Shown: positions 1-6,612 of the stretch, one piece after another | Layout of the letters: every line of letters begins with the position of its first letter | How positions within the stretch are numbered: the stretch's first letter is position 1 | Origin: Moraxellaceae bacterium | GTDB taxonomy: Bacteria > Pseudomonadota > Gammaproteobacteria > Pseudomonadales > Moraxellaceae | NCBI GenBank assembly: GCA_024234595.1 | Contig: JACKNZ010000033.1 | Coordinates: forward strand, 1 to 12,654 | Length of the DNA: 12,654 bases | Direction: 5' to 3' | The notes under the pieces: model-generated | Told to the model about the DNA's origin: nothing | What the model saw: only the letters and a program-made list of their open reading frames with translations | Databases searched by the model: none | Made by a program: the position numbers and the translations under genes

Positions 1-3000
1 AAAACTCTCTTTTTGTGACTTTATCGGGCAAAGGTCGTGTGATTGTTGGTTCGTCCAGAACATCATCTCGAAAGTGTGCGCGGTCGATGACTGCATCAAG
101 CTGCTCTATTAAAGTACGGTCTAAAAGCGTGAATCGTTCGCGTGAAGTCTGTCCAGAATCGCACTCTTTACTTAAGTCAAAGTGCGATTGTGGACGGGTT
201 ATTGAGTCTTTTTCAAAACCACACTGTTGCAGAATCACAAGCGCACTCTTCACCGCGTTTTTAGGATAACGGCTTTTTTTAGCGTAAGACTGAGGCAATA
301 ACTCATATTGAACGCCTACACGCCCTACACCTATCGCGTTCTGTACAATCGTTTGAGCTGTTGCAGAATCTAAGGTCTTTAAATTCTCGATGTCCACACC
401 CTCGAATATCTGCCCGTATAGGTCGCATAACACGGGGCTATGCTCTACGCCTTGCAAGACAATCCCTCGACACGCTGCACGCCTCGCCAGTAGTTCGCGC
501 CCTCGTCCTTCGCCCCATATCTTTAAATCATCGGTGCTTATCGCGTTCCAGTCTTGCGCTAAGTGTTCTCTAAGTTCGTACTTGTCCATCGCGTCTATCT
601 GGTCTTGTGTCCATGCGCTACACGCCTTTAAAGATTCATATTCGCTTATGCTGAGTGTTTGAGCTGAGTTAAGAGTAAAGGCGCGTTCATCGTTTACCGC
701 TTGATACATCTCAATAGCGGCTTGTGTACTGCCTGTTTCAGGTACTACGTTTTGATAACTTACGTTAAAGCCCACACTCTCTAAGGTATGACAAAGCGCG
801 GCTACAAAGTTTTGACGCTCCCAATTAACATTGGCTGTAATCTGTTTTTTTAAGCTGTAAAAATCAGTGATACGCTTTTCTTGTGTGGTGTCGCCTAGTC
901 TTTGGCGGAATGGTAACCATGTATAAATCTGTACGTCTTTAACGTACCTGACTCGACGTATCATTTGTAGAACGTCTTGAGGTACTACGCTCGAACCATC
1001 TCCAATAAAAAAAACATCGTCAAAGTGATGCCCGTCTCTATGCTCTACTGATATTCCACAACTAATAACAGGGCTTGCTATAACGTAGTCATAATTTAAC
1101 GACTCTCTATCCGCACTCTCTAAAAACTTATTTTTAGTAAGAGTGGGTGTTTTTGCATGAACAAATACACCACGCCCACACCCTCGCAAGGCTTGCGCTA
1201 TAGCACGTCCTGCCTTAACTGTACCTACGCTTATCCATACTTTTTTACCCTCTTTTAAGCGTGCTTTTATCGCGGTTATGGCGGCTGTCTCGCCCTGTAA
1301 TTGTTGATTAGCAAAGTTAAAAGTTACGTTTATGCCGTCTCCTGATTTTTTGCTAGTCTCGACAATGTGTACCTTCTCATTGCCTAAAATAGACTCTAGC
1401 CATTCAATCAATTCATCATTCGCGCCAGCATCACATAAGACAACTTTAGGGGCTGTTTGAATTGTTTTAACCAATAAATCATAAACATCTTGGGCGGTTG
1501 AATCTCTAGCTGTCGAGGTTTGTTGCGTATAAATACTTTCTAAAGAACGTAACATCTGGGCGGCTTCGTCTCCAAACAACACATCACACGACTCGAACGC
1601 GCTACGGATTAAAGGCGAGGCTATAGAATGAACGCACGAACCAAAAAAACTATAAACATCTTTAGCGTTCGCCCCCTCGTTTAATCGTTCTTGTACTTTG
1701 TTGTAAGAGGTTAATTTAAGTCTGTCGCAAAGCTCCTCTACTAACGCGCTACGGTGGGTTAATGCTGCAAAGCGTTGTTCGTTACGTTCTGCCATATTCC
1801 TAAAACCACGCCCTACTTTTTGAGTCTTGCCTTCCCCCATTGCAGCCCTGACAATCAACACACGCGCTTGTTGTTGTGTGAGTACGTCCTCTAATTGAGC
1901 TACTTGTGTGTATATATGCCGCGCCTTAGCATCATCACTAATCACAATGCTCTTTAATGCTTTCGCCTTTATATGCTCGCCTGTTTGTTTGCCCCATTCG
2001 ACACACGCTGCAAACGTCAAAGGGTGAATCTTATCGCCTAAAGTCTCTTTTAATTGTTTGATAGAATCATCAAAACTGTACCTAAAAGGGCTGTTATTAG
2101 CGATTGTGTTCACGGTGTAGGCGGTTAGTCTTACGATGTCATCGGGGTCGGTTGTTGTTGAGATTGCGTCTAAGCACCCCCCTAACTTTTTAGGATATTC
2201 GCTAAGGCTTTGTAAGGCTGTCCAAAGGGCTTGAGACTCAACAACTAGGGGCTTATCTGATTGCTGTATCAGTTCTTGAACATTATCAGACTCACTTAAT
2301 AGCGCATTATCTAACGGGGCGTAGTTCCTGCTTTTTGCTCTCGCTTTGTCCTCAAAAACATCATCACTTAACCCAATCTCACGGGCTGCTTTCGACAAAC
2401 GCGCCTTCATTACGTTTTCATCAAGCGCGCCTGCATGAACATATCCGTAGATGTAATATAAAATTCTATTGAGCGTATTATCTCGATTGCCTGTTTTAGT
2501 GTTCCTAAGCTCTCTTACGCTACGTTCTAGCGCGTTATGTGCTGTTGCCCTTAGAAACGTACTAGCAAACAATCCGCGCCCGTTAGCGGCTTGTATGGCT
2601 TGCTGAGTCTTGCTTGATAACTCTCTTTTAGCTTTTGTTTTGTTAATGTGTGATAAGTCTATGTTTGAGACTAACGGCACATGAAAAGCTCCCCCTTCAA
2701 CAAAGCCTAAACGAGTCTCGCAAGGGTCGGTGTAATCAATCAGCGCGTTTATAGGTGCGGCTGTGTAATGCCATTGAACAGGGTTAAACATGGCACTATC
2801 AATTAGCGCGTTTGAGTTCTTAGGGTAATAGTTCAATAAGTTTTTAGATGTTCGCGCCTCGTCCAAGAATAACCAAACATGAGCCTTTAATAAAAACGGG
2901 TCGCTGTCGGGCTTGCCTGCACTCCCTGACAACTGCCAAACATAGCCTACGTTCTTAGGTACGTTTATTTGTTCGAGGTAATAAGCGACTGCTTGCGCTG

Positions 3001-3463
3001 CTTGTGTTCGTATGTCGTAAGGTGTGACTAATTCATCACAATCAAAACATAGCCATTTACGCGGTGAATCTGTGATGTGTGGTTCGATACCGTCTTTCTT
3101 GTGCAATCGCTTATAAATAAACTTATGCTTTTCTAAATGCGCTATGCCGTCTTGTGTAAGTTCTCCCCTCACTATTGCGCTATTGGGTCGTTTAGATAAT
3201 GTTTTTATGAGTTCGTATAACTCTCTAACATTCGCGGCTTGTGCAAAACGAGGGGCGACTCTTAGTAAGTGCGCTGTTTTGCTTTTTTTAGCATTACTCC
3301 ACACCTTAGCTAATGCGCGTCCGTTCTTATAAATCCCTGACAAAATAGGGAATGTGTAATGCGAATCTGCTATAATGGGCTTGCTTGCTGTTCGATTAGG
3401 GGCTTCACCATCGCCAAATGGTCGCCCCCCCGTCCTTTTCAGGTTATCTGGTATCAGGGTCAT
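1..3463 (-). CDS. Large primase-helicase replication protein (CyRepA1-like), 3' end beyond the window
   Basis: One uninterrupted minus-strand frame runs from the ATG at 3463 to the left edge: 1154 complete codons and no stop. Seen: an archaeo-eukaryotic-primase pattern near the N-terminus (FDCDE at residues 140-144, KAH then WLFLD at 193-201, and IDSAMFNP with Asp222), giving D141/D143, H195 and D222 as the presumed catalytic set. A helicase part follows: Walker A GEGKT at 543-547, DEAA at 632-635, SPVISCGIS near 797-805 and QMIRRVR at 833-839. Family knowledge: this order matches plasmid primase-helicase initiators of the CyRepA1 or origin-binding type. Inferred role: unwinding and priming at the nearby origin. 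The start is firm: AAGGGAG lies 7 nt upstream, and TAATG overlaps the stop of the preceding gene by one base. The C-terminal part, from about residue 880, has no motif I recognise and contains a hairpin repeat at its DNA level. Identification as a replication protein is fairly sure; the family name is less so. Confidence 0.85.
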   Translation of the reverse strand, partial: MTLIPDNLKRTGGRPFGDGEAPNRTASKPIIADSHYTFPILSGIYKNGRALAKVWSNAKKSKTAHLLRVAPRFAQAANVRELYELIKTLSKRPNSAIVRGELTQDGIAHLEKHKFIYKRLHKKDGIEPHITDSPRKWLCFDCDELVTPYDIRTQAAQAVAYYLEQINVPKNVGYVWQLSGSAGKPDSDPFLLKAHVWLFLDEARTSKNLLNYYPKNSNALIDSAMFNPVQWHYTAAPINALIDYTDPCETRLGFVEGGAFHVPLVSNIDLSHINKTKAKRELSSKTQQAIQAANGRGLFASTFLRATAHNALERSVRELRNTKTGNRDNTLNRILYYIYGYVHAGALDENVMKARLSKAAREIGLSDDVFEDKARAKSRNYAPLDNALLSESDNVQELIQQSDKPLVVESQALWTALQSLSEYPKKLGGCLDAISTTTDPDDIVRLTAYTVNTIANNSPFRYSFDDSIKQLKETLGDKIHPLTFAACVEWGKQTGEHIKAKALKSIVISDDAKARHIYTQVAQLEDVLTQQQARVLIVRAAMGEGKTQKVGRGFRNMAERNEQRFAALTHRSALVEELCDRLKLTSYNKVQERLNEGANAKDVYSFFGSCVHSIASPLIRSAFESCDVLFGDEAAQMLRSLESIYTQQTSTARDSTAQDVYDLLVKTIQTAPKVVLCDAGANDELIEWLESILGNEKVHIVETSKKSGDGINVTFNFANQQLQGETAAITAIKARLKEGKKVWISVGTVKAGRAIAQALRGCGRGVFVHAKTPTLTKNKFLESADRESLNYDYVIASPVISCGISVEHRDGHHFDDVFFIGDGSSVVPQDVLQMIRRVRYVKDVQIYTWLPFRQRLGDTTQEKRITDFYSLKKQITANVNWERQNFVAALCHTLESVGFNVSYQNVVPETGSTQAAIEMYQAVNDERAFTLNSAQTLSISEYESLKACSAWTQDQIDAMDKYELREHLAQDWNAISTDDLKIWGEGRGRELLARRAACRGIVLQGVEHSPVLCDLYGQIFEGVDIENLKTLDSATAQTIVQNAIGVGRVGVQYELLPQSYAKKSRYPKNAVKSALVILQQCGFEKDSITRPQSHFDLSKECDSGQTSRERFTLLDRTLIEQLDAVIDRAHFRDDVLDEPTITRPLPDKVTKREF
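146..200. repeat. Imperfect hairpin element, copy 1, inside the primase-helicase gene
   Basis: Arms 151-165 and 181-195 pair at 14 of 15 positions. The single mismatch is G156 against G190. The 15-nt loop carries the palindrome ACTTAAGT at 170-177. A second copy at 12331-12375 is 32/45 identical over the same length. The flanking AAGTCT at 145-150 is also shared. This copy is translated as part of the C-terminal region of the replication protein (about residues 1090-1105), so it is not a terminator here. No T-tract follows on the minus strand. Confidence 0.75.
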
Positions 3464-3720
3464 TATTTGACTCCCTTCGGATAATGTAAAAACTCATAAT
3501 AAAAAGATTGGTGTTTGAATCCACACGAACGCATGGTCAACTCATGCCCTACCTTAATCCCCCACCCCTCTAAACGCATCTCTTTTACTGTCTTGTACGT
3601 CTCAAAGTTCTCGCCATAAATCGCTTTTGCTTCGGTTAAACTCATACGTTTCGCTTTAGCTAACGCATGGCCAAAGGCGGCTTGTCTCTCGGCTTTTGTT
3701 CTAATTTGCAAATTACTCAT
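3463..3720 (-). CDS. Small basic protein of unknown function (85 aa)
   Basis: I do not recognise this family. It is the middle gene of a three-gene operon. Its start overlaps the end of the AlpA-like gene by 8 nt, and its stop shares one base with the start of the primase-helicase (TAATG). The ATG at 3720 has a strong ribosome site, AAGGAG 8 nt upstream, which makes it a real gene rather than a chance frame. The protein has a Lys/Arg/Ala-rich helical N-terminal half (AERQAAFGHALAKAKRMSL) followed by a more mixed C-terminus with a single Cys. The first half could form a DNA-binding or coiled helix, but this is only composition. The tight coupling suggests it is made in fixed ratio with the replication protein and may help replication or its control. 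Confidence 0.75.
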   Translation of the reverse strand: MSNLQIRTKAERQAAFGHALAKAKRMSLTEAKAIYGENFETYKTVKEMRLEGWGIKVGHELTMRSCGFKHQSFYYEFLHYPKGVK

Positions 3721-3931
3721 CGTTCGCGCTCCTTGCTGTTGTCGCCAAGCGCGTGTTTATCCAGTTTTGAACATCAGCACGACTGAACGCAATACGATTA
3801 CCAAGCAAGCGTATGACTTGAGGGAATTGGCCAATTTTTGAGTATTTAAGAATTGTCGAACGTGGACACTCTGTCATTGTTACCGCTTCGGGTAATAAGA
3901 CAAATTGGCTTTTATTTTCTGCTTTTTTCAT
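3713..3931 (-). CDS. AlpA-like helix-turn-helix regulator (72 aa)
   Basis: The protein has the layout of AlpA/CP4-57-type winged helix-turn-helix regulators: a short lead, then PEAVTMTECPRSTILKYSKI (the HTH), GQFPQVIRL, and IAFSRADVQNWINTRL at the end. In P4-like satellites and related elements such proteins control integrase or replication genes. Here it is the first gene of the operon with the 85-aa protein and the primase-helicase, so it most likely regulates that operon or acts as an excision/copy-control factor. I choose the ATG at 3931 (MKKAENK), because AlpA proteins start close to the HTH and a weak GAGTAAG precedes it. A GTG at 3961 would add 10 residues and lacks a ribosome site. 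No integrase gene is visible in the window to confirm a partner. Confidence 0.8.
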   Translation of the reverse strand: MKKAENKSQFVLLPEAVTMTECPRSTILKYSKIGQFPQVIRLLGNRIAFSRADVQNWINTRLATTARSANDE

Positions 3932-4020
3932 AATGTACTTACTCAATTTAGAAGTAAGCACTCATGCGCTAAGGTGGGACTAAGCTAAAAAACGACTAAA
4001 AAATGACTAATCAAAAAAAG

Positions 4021-4035
4021 TTAACAATTTGTTAA
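4021..4035. promoter_or_regulatory. 15-bp perfect palindrome, operator candidate for the AlpA-rep operon
   Basis: TTAACAA-T-TTGTTAA: 7-bp arms around one central base, 90 bp upstream of the AlpA-like start. Just downstream on the minus strand are A/T-rich repeats of the type GACTAAAAAA (3990-4012). A clear -35/-10 pair for the operon is not visible. The position fits autoregulation by a dimeric repressor such as the AlpA-like protein, which is inference. Confidence 0.4.
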
Positions 4036-4080
4036 TCATCTTCATTTTTTCAGTGAATCAAGGATTATCAAGGCTTTTAG

Positions 4081-4120
4081 GACTGTCTTAGACTGTCTTA
4101 GACTGTCTTGGACTATTTTT
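4081..4120. repeat. 10-bp tandem repeat (GACTGTCTTA), 3-4 copies
   Basis: Copies at 4081-4090 and 4091-4100 are identical. The copy at 4101-4110 differs at the last base, and 4111-4114 starts a degenerate fourth. The period equals one helical turn, so a bound protein would sit on one face of the DNA. The repeat lies between the divergent AlpA-rep operon and the rightward promoter at 4126-4155, close to the origin candidate. It could be an iteron array or a regulator site. Confidence 0.7.
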
Positions 4121-4125
4121 GTGTC

Positions 4126-4155
4126 TTGTACCTACTAAATCAAACGCTTTATAAT
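4126..4155 (+). promoter_or_regulatory. Rightward sigma-70-type promoter for a putative small RNA
   Basis: A perfect -10 hexamer TATAAT at 4150-4155 is preceded by TTGTAC at 4126-4131 (weak -35, three of six matches) with an 18-bp spacer. It is followed by about 140 bp without a convincing gene and then a strong terminator, so the unit looks like a short RNA gene. The expected start is near 4162. Confidence 0.45.
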
Positions 4156-4161
4156 CTCAAT

Positions 4162-4335
4162 ACGATACTGTAAAAAACGGATTTTTAGCTTTGTCGTAAT
4201 CTCAAAACATGGTGCTTTGCTCCTTTGTTGTTGAAAATGCGTTAGAGAATCGGGTCGCCAAAACTTTCATCTCTTTCGCGGTTGTATTTTAGAATCGCCT
4301 CGATAACTCCATGTTATTCGGGGCTTTTCTTTTTA
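4162..4335 (+). ncRNA. Putative small RNA of about 170 nt next to the origin
   Basis: Supported by a TATAAT promoter just upstream, an intrinsic terminator at its 3' end, and no good gene within. A 27-codon ATG frame (4209-4292, beginning MVLCSFVVEN) lies inside but has no ribosome site, so I prefer a non-coding reading. It runs opposite to all genes, and is antisense to any transcript that reads from the 61/76-aa operon through the origin into the rep operon. Antisense RNAs beside a replication gene commonly set plasmid copy number, and P4-like elements use a small immunity RNA near their primase operon. Either role is only a positional inference. I recognise no known RNA family. Confidence 0.4.
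4297..4335 (+). terminator. Strong intrinsic terminator, rightward
   Basis: GCCTCGATAAC (4297-4307) pairs with GTTATTCGGGGC (4313-4324) with one bulged T and one G-T pair. The loop is TCCAT, and TTTTCTTTTT follows directly. The order stem then T-run works only on the plus strand, so it ends rightward transcription before the origin candidate. Confidence 0.75.
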
Positions 4336-4339
4336 TGAG

Positions 4340-4560
4340 CCTTGATTATAACATATTGTTTTTACCTATGTTATAAATAGCTCAGGTGCTATTTTGCCTT
4401 AGTCTTTTTTTATTTGCCAGTGGTTAAATCTGTGGATAAATGTTGTTAAAAAACAATCAAAAAATACAAATAACAAATGATTCAAAGGGTTACATAACTT
4501 TCACTTGTGGATAACTTAACGTAATTACGTGTCAAGAAGCGTTAGTGTAATTGCGACACA
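4340..4560. other. Replication origin candidate
   Basis: No gene is seen here. The stretch is AT-rich and holds two perfect DnaA boxes in the same orientation, TGTGGATAA at 4431-4439 and 4506-4514. Between them is an A-rich tract (4447-4480) suited to melting. To the left is a perfect 10-bp inverted repeat, TTATAACATA / TATGTTATAA (4346-4355 and 4367-4376, 11-bp spacer). To the right is a 12-bp palindrome, ACGTAATTACGT (4519-4530). A primase-helicase gene starts less than 1 kb away. DnaA boxes plus inverted repeats plus an AT-rich segment is the usual make-up of a plasmid origin. Which strand is unwound first cannot be read from the sequence. Confidence 0.6.
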
Positions 4561-4659
4561 ATGAAAACTCATGGCCACACCCAAGCAAAACGCGGCTTAC
4601 TTGGTCGGTTTATCGGTGCAATCAGGAATGATTAGGCATCGCCTGTTCCTGTGGGCGGT

Positions 4660-4890
4660 TCATGGCTTTTTTATCAATATATCGCCCTTATGCTCTAAAA
4701 ACTTTCTAAGGTATGAGTGCGCGGCTGCCAGTGTCTTAAACTTTCTCGCGGTGGGTGGGCTAGTCATGCGCTGAGGTGCAATCGGTTGTAAGCCTATGGC
4801 AATCTCAAAATAACCATCACACTCAAAAATAAGAGGAATAATGCTAGGGTCATACTCTAGCAATCCTTTGGCTGTTGGTGCGTTTATCAT
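4660..4890 (-). CDS. Small protein of unknown function (76 aa), coupled to the upstream 61-aa gene
   Basis: Not recognised as a named family. The start at 4890 is chosen because it overlaps the stop of the preceding gene as ATGA and has GGAG 8 nt upstream. The same frame is open 25 codons further up, but that part lies inside the other gene. The C-terminal half (ARKFKTLAAAHSYLRKFLEH) has the look of a short segment seen in many small plasmid proteins, where a Phe-x-Thr-Leu turn precedes a helix. The N-terminal half (PLIFECDGYFEIAIGLQP) is hydrophobic with beta character. There is no signal peptide. It is probably cytosolic and acts with the 61-aa partner. It lies just right of the origin candidate. 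Confidence 0.65.
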   Translation of the reverse strand: MINAPTAKGLLEYDPSIIPLIFECDGYFEIAIGLQPIAPQRMTSPPTARKFKTLAAAHSYLRKFLEHKGDILIKKP

Positions 4891-5072
4891 GGTATCAGCT
4901 CCAACACTTGCGCTTTGAACGCCTGATATTCTTTTTCGCTGATAACTTGCGCCTTTCTTGCACAATCAATAAAGCCTGATAGGTAGGCTATCGCTTTGGG
5001 CGCATTGTCGGGGTATTTGTTGATAATGGCTTTTTGCTGTTCGATTAAGTCATCAATAACGGCTAATTGCAT
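4887..5072 (-). CDS. Small helical protein of unknown function (61 aa)
   Basis: First gene of a two-gene unit. The ATG at 5072 has a good ribosome site (AGGAG, 8 nt upstream), and the stop overlaps the next start by 4 nt (ATGA). The protein is predicted helical throughout from its pattern: DDLIEQQKAIINKYPDNAPK, a central SGFIDCARK, then SEKEYQAFKAQVLELIP. It is acidic to neutral with a single Cys. Such short helical proteins paired with a second small protein are common next to plasmid and phage replication genes, but I know no function for this one. A toxin-antitoxin pair is possible from size and coupling; no toxin motif is visible. Confidence 0.7.
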   Translation of the reverse strand: MQLAVIDDLIEQQKAIINKYPDNAPKAIAYLSGFIDCARKAQVISEKEYQAFKAQVLELIP

Positions 5073-5318
5073 GGTCTAAGCTCCTAAAAGTCATGGCTTA
5101 ATCATACAATTAAAATATAGTTTTTGATAATCTTTTTTAGTGTTTTTGATGGTAAAAAATGCTGTTTTATCAATGTGGCTTCTGTACAAGGACTCACATT
5201 AAGCGCGTAGTTTGTTGTTTTATAAAGGTTTTATTTTTTGATATATTGAAAAATACCAACAAAAGTACCCCCAATTTTTTTTGCTGCCCCCTAAAAAGCC
5301 TACTTTTACTCCAAAATC
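5073..5318. other. Intergenic, AT-rich, no gene supported
   Basis: Between the zinc-ribbon gene and the 61-aa gene. A possible minus-strand -10 (TATGAT) lies about 35-40 bp upstream of the 61-aa start with only a weak -35. A near-palindrome with ATTTTT / AAAAAT ends sits at about 5230-5252. No clear terminator follows the zinc-ribbon gene. Confidence 0.4.
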
Positions 5319-5954
5319 CTACTTGGTGGCGACCCTTTTTAGATTCTTCTTAACATTATCTAATTTTGCAAACAATGACGGTATGGTTGCGCCAAAGCTG
5401 TATAAATATCTCATCTCGTAAAAATCATGCTCTTTGACCAAACGATAAAAAGTTTTGTATTGCATATTCTTGGGTTTGGTACGAAATAAAACATCTTGAT
5501 AAAGTGGCCAGTTTAATTTTTCGCGAATTTTATTCATTCTATCTCGGTCTTGCCACATACCTTTAGTTTGTTGTTGGCTCAGGTAGTTAAGACGCTGACA
5601 GGTTCGGCAAGCAATTTGTATATTCACATAAAGAATAGCAACGCGCTTGCTACATCGTGGACACTTAAACCATACGCGGCTATTGCCATAATTGCATGGC
5701 GTATAAGTCAAAGGGGCAATCACTTCATAATCTTGCCAGTGTTGGCTATTGTGTCGTTTTGCTCGGTAGCTAAATACCAAACAATCAAGTTTGACCTGAT
5801 AACTGATAGTTCCTGTTGATTCTTTCGTTCTTGAATTGCGCCAAGATAGCTCGCCAGTATTGCCACAATATAAAGACTGCCTACGCTGCAGCTCGCGAAT
5901 ATCAATCTTTTTTGCTTCATCGGTGGTCATTTTGCGGTTGTAGTAGCCACTCAT
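5319..5954 (-). CDS. Zinc-ribbon protein, probably DNA-binding (211 aa)
   Basis: The central part holds a four-cysteine zinc ribbon: CPRCSKR, about 15 residues, then CRTCQRLNYLSQ. The N-terminus reads MSGYYNRKMTTDEAKKIDIR, followed by a beta-rich block that includes TPCNYGNSRVWFKCPRC. The C-terminal third is rich in Lys/Arg and aromatic residues and ends basic (KKNLKRVATK). Proteins with this layout occur as hypothetical genes on plasmids and prophages. A nucleic-acid-binding role is likely from the ribbon and the charge, but no specific activity is known to me. The gene has its own promoter with an extended -10 and a hairpin just before the start. It appears intact and full length. Confidence 0.8.
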   Translation of the reverse strand: MSGYYNRKMTTDEAKKIDIRELQRRQSLYCGNTGELSWRNSRTKESTGTISYQVKLDCLVFSYRAKRHNSQHWQDYEVIAPLTYTPCNYGNSRVWFKCPRCSKRVAILYVNIQIACRTCQRLNYLSQQQTKGMWQDRDRMNKIREKLNWPLYQDVLFRTKPKNMQYKTFYRLVKEHDFYEMRYLYSFGATIPSLFAKLDNVKKNLKRVATK

Positions 5955-5967
5955 TTTATTTTAATCC

Positions 5968-5996
5968 GCCTAAATCATTAGGCAAATTATAGCATG
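5968..5996 (-). promoter_or_regulatory. Extended -10 promoter with hairpin operator candidate
   Basis: On the minus strand TGCTATAAT (5986-5994) is an extended -10 with a perfect TATAAT. The -35 region is weak (GCTATT near 6009-6014). Seven to twelve bases downstream, GCCTAA-TGAT-TTAGGC (5968-5983) is a perfect 6-bp inverted repeat covering the expected start site, 13 bases before the zinc-ribbon ATG. A repressor bound there would block initiation. It could also fold in the leader RNA and hide the ribosome site. Confidence 0.5.
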
Positions 5997-6092
5997 GCAA
6001 CTACACAAAATAGCTCTAAGCATTGGTATATAAGGCTTTGCGTGTGTTTACAAGGTGCGTGATGTTGTCGCCTGTTGCGTACTCAGTGCGGA

Positions 6093-6389
6093 CTACTTTC
6101 CAAAAGATGCAAAGGTTCTAAAAAAGCCTGAATAGTTAAGCGACCTATTAAAACTATATCGTTTATCGTCATAACAACAAAAAGCACCATACAACTTTTT
6201 ATTAGCAGCCTTACGTTTACGCTCTGCCACTTTGTCGGCTGAGTACTCGCCAGTCTTTAGTGCATTTTGAGAACACTTCTTTTTACCTTGTTCACTGGTT
6301 GCCCCTGTTGATTGTAGCCACGGTTTATAGGTTTTGATTTTTTCAGCTTGAGCCTTACGCTGTTCCTCTGTCCACTGTCTAGCGGCCAT
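6093..6389 (-). CDS. Small conserved mobile-element protein (98 aa), function unknown
   Basis: The N-terminal half (ARQWTEEQRKAQAEKIKTYK, PWLQSTGATSEQGKKKCSQN, ALKTG) matches a pattern I know from many small phage and genomic-island proteins: Gln-Trp-Thr-x-Glu-Gln-Arg, Pro-Trp-x-x-Ser-Thr-Gly, then Gly-Lys-x-x-x-Ser-x-Asn-Ala. No function is established for it. The rest is Lys/Arg-rich (AERKRKAANKKLYG), and the last 30 residues look less conserved. I use the ATG at 6389, which has a GGGGG ribosome site 5 nt upstream. A TTG four codons earlier has none. It lies 138 bp upstream of the zinc-ribbon gene, which has its own promoter. Confidence 0.65.
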   Translation of the reverse strand: MAARQWTEEQRKAQAEKIKTYKPWLQSTGATSEQGKKKCSQNALKTGEYSADKVAERKRKAANKKLYGAFCCYDDKRYSFNRSLNYSGFFRTFASFGK

Positions 6390-6612
6390 GTTTACCCCCA
6401 AAAAGATAACTAACAGTTTGTTATAAAATTAGAGTTTAAATGTTTTTATCGTCACCCGTTGCTATAGGTTACACCGTCACCCAAACGCCACACAAAACCA
6501 GTATTATCAAGGCTTGCAAAGGGGGTAACGGTGTTGTCTTTTGTGTTGCCTGCCGTCACCATCTACCGTCCGTTTTATTGTACGTTTTGATGCAAGCGTC
6601 CGATTTATCTCC
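6390..6612. other. Intergenic between the ISP gene remnant and the 98-aa gene
   Basis: No gene is well supported. A minus-strand 36-codon ATG frame (6452-6562, ending GDGVTYSNG) exists but has only a poor ribosome site. TAACAGTTTGTTA (6411-6423, 5-bp arms) lies about 20 bp upstream of the 98-aa start and overlaps TTATAA-like -10 sequence, so it may be an operator. GGTAACGGTG and ACACCGTCACC repeats occur at 6470-6535. Confidence 0.4.

Noticed and set aside
151..195. Hairpin read as an ordinary intrinsic terminator
   Set aside because: This copy lies inside an open coding frame and lacks a following T-run on either strand.
361..662. Plus-strand frames of 70 and 90 codons
   Set aside because: They lie fully opposite the primase-helicase gene, show no ribosome sites or family-like sequence, and follow from its codon use.
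4346..4376. Inverted repeat read as a Xer/dif-type site
   Set aside because: TATGTTATAA resembles a XerD half-site only in part, the spacer is 11 bp rather than 6, and no XerC-type half is present.
4571..4774. Plus-strand 67-codon frame starting MATPKQNAAY, and a 24-codon frame at 4561
   Set aside because: The longer one overlaps the 76-aa minus-strand gene, which has a ribosome site and an ATGA overlap. Neither plus frame has a ribosome site. The 4561-4659 part is not excluded as coding, only unsupported.
5159..5353. Plus-strand 64-codon frame, Cys/Phe/Leu-rich
   Set aside because: It runs into the zinc-ribbon gene on the other strand, has no ribosome site, and its composition is that of translated AT-rich spacer.
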